NCBI GenBank assembly: GCA_947494865.1
Contig: CANMAT010000042.1
Coordinates: 1 to 12,104 of the forward strand
DNA length: 12,104 nucleotides
Direction: 5' to 3'
DNA from: Deltaproteobacteria bacterium
GTDB lineage: Bacteria > Myxococcota_A > Polyangia > Polyangiales > Ga0077539
The translations under genes and the position numbers were made by a program. Shown piece after piece: positions 5,226 to 12,104 of the stretch. Below the pieces are notes generated by a model. It worked only from the letters and a program-made list of their open reading frames with translations. It did not search any database and was not told the origin of the DNA. Within the stretch, counting starts at the first letter, position 1. Each line of letters begins with the position of its first letter.

Positions 5226-8200
5226 TCAAACGGGGGGGATGCGGTGCTCGCGCGTGCGGTCGTCGTCGTCGACGAGGAGCGCCGCGTGGGTGTCGGCGGG
5301 CGCCTCTTTGCTGCGGAAGAGGCCCTCGACGGCGCGCAGCGGGAAGGTGAACACGCGGAAGATGCGCGCGATGCGTGGCGAGTGCGCCGCGTCGTCGAAG
5401 AGCGAGTACACGACGGGCGTCGCGAGCAGCGTGAGCAGGAGCGACAGCGTCTGCCCGCCGATGACCACCGAGCTCATCGCGCGGTTGGTGCCCGAGCCCG
5501 CGCCCGTCGAGACGGCCAGGGGGATCATGCCCGCCACGAAGGCCACCGTGGTCATGAGGATGGGGCGCAGACGGTGGCGGTTCGCGAGGATGACGGCGTC
5601 GGCGCGCGCGAGGCCCCGTCTGCGTAGGTCTCTCATGTGATCGACCTGCAGAATGCTGTTCTTCTTCACGATGCCGAAGAGCACCAGAATGCCGAGGGTG
5701 GAGAAGATGTTCATCGACTGGCGGAGCACCACCAGCGAGAAGATGGCGAAGGGCACCGAGAGGGGCAGCGAGATGAGAATGGTGATCGGGTGGATCCAGC
5801 TTTCGAACTGGGCCGCGAGCACCAGGTACATGAACACCAGCGAGAGAATGAACGCGATGGCGAAGCTCTGGCCCGCGCGCCCGAGCTCCTTCGAGCGACC
5901 GGCGAGGTCGGCTTCGAAGCCGGGGTCCATGTGGAGGCCCTCGCGGATCGACTGAAACTGCGCGATCACGCCCGCCTCGGAGGTGCCCGGGGTGACGTTG
6001 CAGTAGATGGTCACCATGCGCTGGCGGCCGAGGCGCTGAATCGACGAGGGCCCCGCCGACTCGACGAACTCGACCACGTCGGCGAGGCGCACGGAGCGCC
6101 CCGGCACGTTGGTGGGAATGGTCACCTGCTCGATCGCGCGGATGCGGTCGCGCGCTTCGGGGGTGGCGCGCACCCACACCTCGTACTGGTCGCCGCCCTC
6201 GTTGAAGGTGCTCACCTGCAGGCCGCCCACGAGCATGCGCAGGGCGCTGGCGATGTCGAGCGCGCTCACGCCGAGGTCGGCCGCGCGGGAGCGCTGGATG
6301 CGCACGGTGATCTCGGGCTTGCCCACGACGAGGGTGGTGTCGGGGTCGACCACGCCGGGGATGGTGCGCACCTGCTCGAGCATGCGCTGCGCGTACTGCG
6401 CGAGCTTCACCAGGTCGGGGCCGCGGAGCACGTACTGAATCGCCGCGCTGTCGGCGCCCGAGCCGCCGAACACGTTCACCGGCGCCACGAGGGTGCGCAG
6501 GTGCTCGCGAGAGAACTGCGGGAGGATGCCCGTGCGGACGCGCGCCATCACGTCTTGCTGGTTCTCGGCGCGCTCGGTGGGCTCGATGAGGCGCACGAAG
6601 ATCTGCGCCTGGTTGGGCCCGCGGCCCGACGGGTCGCCGGGCGGCGAGCCCACGGTGGTGACCGTGAGCCGCACCGACGAGAGGGTGCGAATCTCGCGCG
6701 CCATGCGGTCGGCGATGACGCGCGTCTGCTCGAGGGAGGTGCCCTCCGGCGCGCGCACGATCACGTCGAAGCGAGACTCGTCGTCTTGCGGGAGAAAGTT
6801 CTTCTGCACGGCCTTGGCGAGGGGCACCACGCTCATGAAGGTGAGCGCCATGGCGATCACCACGACCCAGCGGTGATCCATCGCGAAGGCGAGGGCGCGG
6901 AGGTACGTGCGCTCGACGGCGGCGTAGAGCCCGGTGGCCTCGTGGCCCGCCGCGAACTCGGCGGGGATGTGCCGCGTGCCCGCGCGCCACTCGCGGTACG
7001 CGGACTTCTCGACGAAGCGAGGCTCCGGCGCCGGGTCTTTCCACTCGGCGTCGATGGCCTCCTCCTCCTCGTGGTCTTCGGTGTTGGGCACCGCGCCCGC
7101 GCGCTTCGCGGGCTTGAGCCAGCGCGAGGAGAGCATCGGCGTGAGGGTGAACGACACGAGCAGCGACACCGCGATGGCGAACGACATCGTGAAGCCGAAC
7201 GACTTCATGAAGCGCCCCACGATGCCGCCCATGAAGGCCACGGGGAGAAACACCGCGATGAGCGACAGCGTGGTGGCGAGCACCGCGAGGCCGATCTCGC
7301 GCGTCGCCATGATGGCTGCGCGGCGCGGCGCCATGCCCTTCTCGTCGATGAAGCGAAAGATGTTCTCGAGCACCACGATGGCGTCGTCGATCACGATGCC
7401 CACCGCGAGGGTGAGGGCGAGCAGGGTGATGATGTTCAGCGTGAGGCCCATCGCCTTGATGAGGGCGAAGGTGGCGATGATCGAGGTCGGGATGGCGAGC
7501 GCCGCGATGAGGGTCGAGCGCCCGTTCCAGAGGAAGAGCAGCACGACGAGCGACGCCAGGATGCCGCCGATGACGAGGTGCTCCTCGACGGCGTGGACGG
7601 CGTTGCGAATGAACTCGCCCTCGTCGCGCACCACCTCGAGGCGAAAGCCCGGCGGGAGCGTCGGGCGGATCTCGTCGATGCGCTCGGTGAGCGCGTCGAT
7701 GACGGCGAGGGTGTTCATCCCCGACTGCTTGCGCACCGAGAGGATCACCACCTCGCGGTTGTTCTGCACCGCGTACGAGGTGGGCTCGGCCTCGGAGTCC
7801 TCCGCGCGGCCCACGTCGCGCACGCGCACGCTGAGCCCGCCGCGCTGGGCGACCACGAGGTCGTTCATCTCTTGAATGCTGCCCACACGACCGAGCACGC
7901 GGAGGCTCAGCGTGCGGTCGCCCTGGTCGACGTCGCCGCCGGGCACCTCCACGTTCTGCGTGGCGAGCGCGCGCTGCACGTCGACCACGGTGAGCCCGTA
8001 GCCCTGGAGGCGCGCGGGCGAGAGGGTGATGTTCACCTGGCGCTTGCGGCCGCCGAGCACCGTCACGCCGCCGACGCCGTTGAGCGACTCGATCTGCCGG
8101 CGCACGCGCTTGTCGGCGTACTCGGTGATGTCACGCATCGCGCGCGAGCCCGTGAGGGCCACGAGCATGATGGGGGCGGCGTCGGGGTCGTTGCGCTCCA

Positions 8201-8585
8201 CCCGCGGCTGCTGAATGCCCTGCGGCAGCAGCGAGAGGATGCGGTTCACGCGGTCGCGCACCTCCTGGGCGGCCACGGAGGTGTCCTTGTCGAGGTCGAA
8301 GCGCGCGATCACGACCGAGAGGCCCTCGTACGAGACCGAGCGGAGCTCGTCGAGGCCCGAGATCGAGTTGATCGACTCCTCGATCTTGTCGCTCACCTCG
8401 GTCTCGACCTGCTCGGGCGAGGCGCCGGGGAGCACCGTGGTGACCAGCACGACGGGGAAGTCGATGTTGGGGAAGCGGTCGACCGCGAGGCCCCGGATGC
8501 TGGCCACGCCGACCACCACCAGGGCAAGAATGAGCACCCAGGTGAACACCGGGCGACGAACGCAGACTGCGGCAAGCCACTGCAT
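5226..8585 (-). CDS. RND efflux transporter permease (AcrB/HAE family)
   Basis: A 1119-residue inner-membrane proton-driven drug exporter subunit, expected to work as a trimer with the adaptor encoded just upstream and a TolC-type channel. The RND plan is complete: TM1 (11-30); first porter region with FPNIDFPVVLVTT (38-50); a TM2-TM6 cluster (about 335-487) whose TM4 has VGIVIDDAIVVLENIF with the proton-relay Asp400-Asp401; TM7 near 573; second porter region (about 595-900); and TM8-TM12 (about 905-1062) with VKKNSILQVD, whose Lys974/975 matches the essential TM10 lysine. The protein is about 70 residues longer than E. coli AcrB. The surplus lies in an acidic loop between TM6 and TM7 (about 490-570, EEEE at 506-509) and in a cytoplasmic tail (1063-1119) with DDDD. 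The ATG at 8585 lies 16 bp after the adaptor stop, and a ribosome binding site (AGAGGA) overlaps that stop, suggesting coupled translation. Substrate is not predictable. Confidence 0.96.
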   Translation of the reverse strand: MQWLAAVCVRRPVFTWVLILALVVVGVASIRGLAVDRFPNIDFPVVLVTTVLPGASPEQVETEVSDKIEESINSISGLDELRSVSYEGLSVVIARFDLDKDTSVAAQEVRDRVNRILSLLPQGIQQPRVERNDPDAAPIMLVALTGSRAMRDITEYADKRVRRQIESLNGVGGVTVLGGRKRQVNITLSPARLQGYGLTVVDVQRALATQNVEVPGGDVDQGDRTLSLRVLGRVGSIQEMNDLVVAQRGGLSVRVRDVGRAEDSEAEPTSYAVQNNREVVILSVRKQSGMNTLAVIDALTERIDEIRPTLPPGFRLEVVRDEGEFIRNAVHAVEEHLVIGGILASLVVLLFLWNGRSTLIAALAIPTSIIATFALIKAMGLTLNIITLLALTLAVGIVIDDAIVVLENIFRFIDEKGMAPRRAAIMATREIGLAVLATTLSLIAVFLPVAFMGGIVGRFMKSFGFTMSFAIAVSLLVSFTLTPMLSSRWLKPAKRAGAVPNTEDHEEEEAIDAEWKDPAPEPRFVEKSAYREWRAGTRHIPAEFAAGHEATGLYAAVERTYLRALAFAMDHRWVVVIAMALTFMSVVPLAKAVQKNFLPQDDESRFDVIVRAPEGTSLEQTRVIADRMAREIRTLSSVRLTVTTVGSPPGDPSGRGPNQAQIFVRLIEPTERAENQQDVMARVRTGILPQFSREHLRTLVAPVNVFGGSGADSAAIQYVLRGPDLVKLAQYAQRMLEQVRTIPGVVDPDTTLVVGKPEITVRIQRSRAADLGVSALDIASALRMLVGGLQVSTFNEGGDQYEVWVRATPEARDRIRAIEQVTIPTNVPGRSVRLADVVEFVESAGPSSIQRLGRQRMVTIYCNVTPGTSEAGVIAQFQSIREGLHMDPGFEADLAGRSKELGRAGQSFAIAFILSLVFMYLVLAAQFESWIHPITILISLPLSVPFAIFSLVVLRQSMNIFSTLGILVLFGIVKKNSILQVDHMRDLRRRGLARADAVILANRHRLRPILMTTVAFVAGMIPLAVSTGAGSGTNRAMSSVVIGGQTLSLLLTLLATPVVYSLFDDAAHSPRIARIFRVFTFPLRAVEGLFRSKEAPADTHAALLVDDDDRTREHRIPPV

Positions 8586-8601
8586 GGTCTGGGGGTGTCC
8601 T

Positions 8602-9843
<1,242 letters not shown>

Positions 9844-9934
9844 GAGTTCTCTCAGAGAGGGAAAATGGGCAGCGCGTGCCCTCGGGAAGGGCGGCGACGT
9901 ATCGGTAGGATGCTCCCCGTGCCGGGAGGGATCA

Positions 9935-9946
9935 ATCGTAACACGA
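9935..9946 (+). repeat. Copy 1 of 12-mer ATCG(T/C)AACACGA, candidate MarR operator
   Basis: The sequence ATCGTAACACGA recurs at 10057-10068 with a single T-to-C difference. The core has dyad symmetry (TCG-N5-CGA). This copy overlaps the possible -10 of the adaptor/permease operon (TACGAT on the minus strand, 9940 to 9935), about 90 bp from the adaptor start. That is a suitable place for repression by the neighbouring MarR protein. The repeat is observed; binding is inferred. Confidence 0.45.
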
Positions 9947-9956
9947 ACTAATTGAC

Positions 9957-9971
9957 GCGAAAGATTTTCGC
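9957..9971. promoter_or_regulatory. Perfect 15-bp inverted repeat GCGAAA-GAT-TTTCGC
   Basis: Six-base arms (9957-9962 and 9966-9971) flank a 3-nt centre. The site lies in the AT-rich part of the divergent region and overlaps the -35 position of the minus-strand candidate promoter. MarR dimers usually bind imperfect palindromes of about 16-20 bp, so this is a second operator candidate. An unrelated regulator is equally possible. Confidence 0.4.
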
Positions 9972-10056
9972 TGTGTCACGCTGCACGAAATGAACATTCC
10001 AGACGGAAGAACGGTGAGTCAAAGGGTGGTGGTGAAGCGCGAGTGGCTTCCAAAGC

Positions 10057-10068
10057 ATCGCAACACGA
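10057..10068 (+). repeat. Copy 2 of 12-mer ATCG(T/C)AACACGA, candidate MarR operator
   Basis: ATCGCAACACGA differs from the copy at 9935-9946 by one base. Here the dyad is longer: CATCG (10056-10060) and CGATG (10066-10070) are perfect arms around CAACA. It directly abuts and overlaps the candidate -10 TGTAAT of the marR operon and ends 27 bp before the GTG start. This fits autorepression by steric block of RNA polymerase. Confidence 0.45.
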
Positions 10069-10074
10069 TGTAAT
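10069..10074 (+). promoter_or_regulatory. Candidate -10 box (TGTAAT) of the marR-channel operon
   Basis: TGTAAT matches five of six consensus -10 bases. The -35 region 16-17 bp upstream (CTTCCA/GCTTCC, around 10046-10052) is poor. RNA would begin near 10081, leaving a leader of about 15 nt before the GTG at 10096, or about 63 nt before the alternative TTG at 10144. Confidence 0.35.
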
Positions 10075-10095
10075 GAGTGGCGAGGCTCCCGGACG

Positions 10096-10611
10096 GTGAG
10101 AGACGACGAGGGGCGCGGCGCCCTGGCGGAGGGTGGTGGGTTCTTGATCGAGCGCAAGGTCGAGCGGCTGGCAGAGATGGTGGAGCGGATCATGCGCTCG
10201 GCGCACCGGCTCGTTCGCATCGAGTGCGACGACGTCGACCTCACGCCGCACCAGACCTTCTTGCTGCGCGTGCTCGAGACTCACGGCGCGATGACGGTGG
10301 GCGAGCTGCGGCGCGTGGCGAGCGGCGCGCAGAGCACCATGAGCGAGATGGTGGGCCGCCTGGCCCGCGCGGGGTACGTGCACAAGAAGCCCGACCCCGA
10401 AGACCGCCGCTCGGTGAAGGTGGCCATCACGGCGAACGGCAAGGCCATCCTCGGTGTGCGCCTCCGCGAGATGCGGCGGCGGCACCAGGTGGTGCTCGAG
10501 GCCCTCTCGGTCGACGACCAGGAGCGCTTCTTGTCGGCCTTCGAAACGATTGTAGACCTGATGGATCGGGCCGCGGGCAACGCGGCACACGGAGACGATG
10601 ATGACGCGTAG
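10096..10611 (+). CDS. MarR-family transcriptional regulator
   Basis: A 171-residue winged-helix DNA-binding protein, expected to act as a dimer that releases DNA when a small ligand binds. An N-terminal dimerisation helix (about 17-43) precedes the HTH: LTPHQTFLLRVLETHG (49-64), MTVGELRRVA (66-75), recognition helix SGAQSTMSEMVGRLARAG (76-93), then the wing with PDPEDRRSVKVAIT (99-112), the classic MarR D.EDRR signature. C-terminal helices and an acidic tail (DDDD, 167-170) follow. The start could be GTG 10096 (GAGG 10 nt upstream) or TTG 10144 (GGAGGG-rich region upstream, 155 residues). The first 16 residues look poorly conserved, so TTG is a real alternative. The gene is divergent from the adaptor/permease genes, and its 3' end overlaps the channel gene by 11 bp. 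It is probably the local regulator of both operons and of itself. Confidence 0.94.
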   Translation: MRDDEGRGALAEGGGFLIERKVERLAEMVERIMRSAHRLVRIECDDVDLTPHQTFLLRVLETHGAMTVGELRRVASGAQSTMSEMVGRLARAGYVHKKPDPEDRRSVKVAITANGKAILGVRLREMRRRHQVVLEALSVDDQERFLSAFETIVDLMDRAAGNAAHGDDDDA

Positions 10612-12104
10612 TGTGTGGTGGACGCTCGGGTTGGGGCTCGCGATGGTGCCCTTCGAGGCGGCGGGGCAGACCGAGCCCGCGAGCCGCGAGGTCGCCGCCG
10701 CGCCCGCGGCCGCGCAGGCGCCCCAGAGCCCGCCGGCGCTCCCCGAGGTGCTGGTGCCCCAGGCCGGCGGCATGACGGCCGAGCAGGCCGCCCTGCGCGC
10801 CATCCACGCGAGCGCCCTGGTGCGCGCCGCGCGCGCCAACGTCGACGCCGCCGACGCCGCGCGCACCGAGGCGGCCTTCGGCATGATCCCGCAGCTCACG
10901 CTCTCCGCCCGCTACACGCGCCTCTCCGAGATCACCCCGCCGCGGCTCAATTTCGGCAGCGCCGCCTCGTTCTGTGTCAACCCGCAGAACGCGGCCCTCT
11001 ACGCGGGCACCACCAACGCGATGGGGCAACCCGCGTGCATCAACCCCGTCGACTCGGTGGTGCCGCCCTCCACGGGCGCGGCCGCGGGCTTCTCGTTCCC
11101 GGTGATTCTCGATCAGTTCGCGGTGCGCGGCACGCTCGCGGTGCCCATCACCGACATCCCCTTCCGCCTCGCGCGGCTCTACGAGGCCGCGGGGCGCCAG
11201 GCCGAGGCCCGCCGCCTCGACGAAGAGGCCGTTCGCGCGCAGGCCGCCGCCGACGGGCGCGTGGCCTTCTACGAGTCGCTCCGCGCGCAGGCGCAGCTCT
11301 CCATCACGGCCCTCGCGGTCGACGCCGCGCGCCGCCACCGCGAAGACCTCGCCCGCTTCGTCGAGGCCGGCACCGTGGCCCGCGTCGAGCTCCTGCGCGT
11401 CGAGGCGCAGGTCGCCGAGGCCGAGCGCGGCCTCGTGCTCGCCCGCGAGAACGTGGCCCTCACCGACTCGCAGGCGCGCATCCGGCTCGGGCTCGACGAG
11501 GGCCAGCAGGTCGTGCTCGGCGAGCCCCTCGACGCCCCCGTCGACGTGCCCAACAGCGTGCGGGCGCTCATCGATCGCGCGTGGCACTCGCGCCCCGACC
11601 TCACGAGCCTCGAGCGCCAGGTGAGCGCCCTCGACGCCAACCTGTCGGCCGTGCGCGCGGGGTACTTCCCCAGCGTGGTGGCGCAGGCCAACCTCGACGT
11701 GGCCAACCCCAACCAGCGCTTCGTGCCCAACACCCAGGAGTGGAACACCACGTGGGACGCGACGCTCCAGGTGCAGTGGTCGCCCTCCGCGGCCATTCAG
11801 GCCAGCGCGACGGCGAGCCGCGTGGTGGCCCAGCGCGCGGCCGTCAACGCGCAGATCGGCGCGCTCGCCGCGGGCGTCGAGTGGGAGGTGCGCGGCGCGT
11901 GGACGGCGGTGCAGGGCGCCCGCTCGGGCATCGAGGCCGCCAACCGCCAGCTCACCGCCGCCGACGAGAGCTACCGCGTGCGCCGCGAGCGCTTCGTGGC
12001 CGGCAGCTCCATCTCGAGCGACCTCACCGACGCCGAGAACGACCTCGCCCGCGCCCGCTTCGCCGTGGTCAACGCCCAGGTCGACCTGCGCGTGGCCCTC
12101 GCCC
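10601..12104 (+). CDS. TolC-family outer-membrane efflux channel (3' end missing)
   Basis: The outer-membrane part of the tripartite exporter. The frame stays open to the window edge, and 501 residues are visible. The signal peptide is MTRSVWWTLGLGLAMVPFEAAG, cleaved near residue 22. The mature protein has the two-repeat OMF plan: MTAEQAALRAIHASALVRAARAN helix, PQLTLSARYTRLSE strand, long Ala/Glu/Arg-rich helices, RPDLTSLERQVSALDANL, GYFPSVVAQANLDVAN strand, then the final helices SYRVRRERFVAGSSISSDLTDAEND. That last block is close to the usual C-terminus, so only a few tens of residues are missing. Two adjacent ATG codons occur at 10598 and 10601. GGAGA at 10591-10595 is better spaced for 10601. 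The start overlaps the end of marR, indicating co-transcription and coupled translation. Cys125 and Cys146 bracket a loop in the first beta-hairpin region, probably at the cell surface. Confidence 0.94.
   Translation, partial: MTRSVWWTLGLGLAMVPFEAAGQTEPASREVAAAPAAAQAPQSPPALPEVLVPQAGGMTAEQAALRAIHASALVRAARANVDAADAARTEAAFGMIPQLTLSARYTRLSEITPPRLNFGSAASFCVNPQNAALYAGTTNAMGQPACINPVDSVVPPSTGAAAGFSFPVILDQFAVRGTLAVPITDIPFRLARLYEAAGRQAEARRLDEEAVRAQAAADGRVAFYESLRAQAQLSITALAVDAARRHREDLARFVEAGTVARVELLRVEAQVAEAERGLVLARENVALTDSQARIRLGLDEGQQVVLGEPLDAPVDVPNSVRALIDRAWHSRPDLTSLERQVSALDANLSAVRAGYFPSVVAQANLDVANPNQRFVPNTQEWNTTWDATLQVQWSPSAAIQASATASRVVAQRAAVNAQIGALAAGVEWEVRGAWTAVQGARSGIEAANRQLTAADESYRVRRERFVAGSSISSDLTDAENDLARARFAVVNAQVDLRVALA

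Larger units (their letters stand above)
9844..10095. promoter_or_regulatory. Divergent control region between adaptor/permease and marR/channel operons
   Basis: This 252-bp gap is visibly more AT-rich from about 9930 to 10075 than any other part of the window. It should hold both promoters of the efflux locus. On the minus side, TACGAT (9940 to 9935) is a possible -10 with a poor -35. On the plus side, TGTAAT (10069-10074) is a better -10. The 12-mer repeats and the 15-bp inverted repeat listed separately lie here. The adaptor leader (9844-9930) also holds short stems: GCCCT/AGGGC at 9878-9892 and CTCCC/GGGAG at 9913-9928. These are of uncertain importance in GC-rich DNA. Confidence 0.6.

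Noticed and set aside
9952..9980. TTGACG at 9952-9957 as a plus-strand -35 for marR
   Set aside because: The sequence 16-18 bp downstream (around GTCACG) is not a credible -10, and a better -10 candidate lies at 10069, close to the gene.

Overview
The window is very GC-rich, with G/C-ending codons almost throughout. It carries gene families typical of Myxococcota: an AgmX/PglI-type C-terminal domain protein and an MXAN_5187-type membrane protein. I infer a myxobacterium-like (Polyangia/Myxococcia) chromosome. This rests on family recognition alone; no taxonomic search was possible. There is no sign of mobile DNA, CRISPR, tRNA or rRNA.

Layout, left to right. (1) Positions 1-2739 hold metabolic and small genes. 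They are the 3' part of a thiolase (+), an E. coli-type serA (-) that converges on it with a 1-bp gap, and a short exported protein with an AgmX/PglI-like C-terminal domain (+), divergent from serA. (2) Positions 2743-5131 hold a two-gene minus-strand unit. A secreted cupredoxin-like protein comes first (GTG start with a strong Shine-Dalgarno sequence). It is followed 22 bp later by a membrane protein with a Cache-like periplasmic region, a Pro/Ala-rich linker and an MXAN_5187-type C-terminal domain. (3) Positions 5132-5225 form a compact control junction: a hairpin behind the efflux operon, a TTGACA-type promoter, and an inverted repeat that overlaps the Shine-Dalgarno sequence of the cupredoxin-like gene. 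(4) Positions 5226-12104 hold a complete three-part RND efflux system arranged divergently. On the minus strand a lipoprotein adaptor and an RND permease are translationally close. On the plus strand a MarR-family regulator overlaps a TolC-type outer-membrane factor that runs off the window.

How it works together. The adaptor, permease and outer-membrane factor should form one tripartite exporter spanning both membranes. The MarR protein, encoded between the two halves, is the obvious candidate regulator of both. The AT-richer 252-bp region between them carries two copies of a 12-mer, ATCG(T/C)AACACGA. Each copy overlaps or abuts a candidate -10 element, one for each direction, and a perfect 15-bp inverted repeat lies between them. 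The cupredoxin-like/MXAN_5187-like pair has no known substrate or pathway. It is the least understood part of the window.

I see no clearly new multi-gene system. The most interesting leads are the uncharacterised sensor-like pair at 2743-5131, its unusual leader, and the putative MarR operators.
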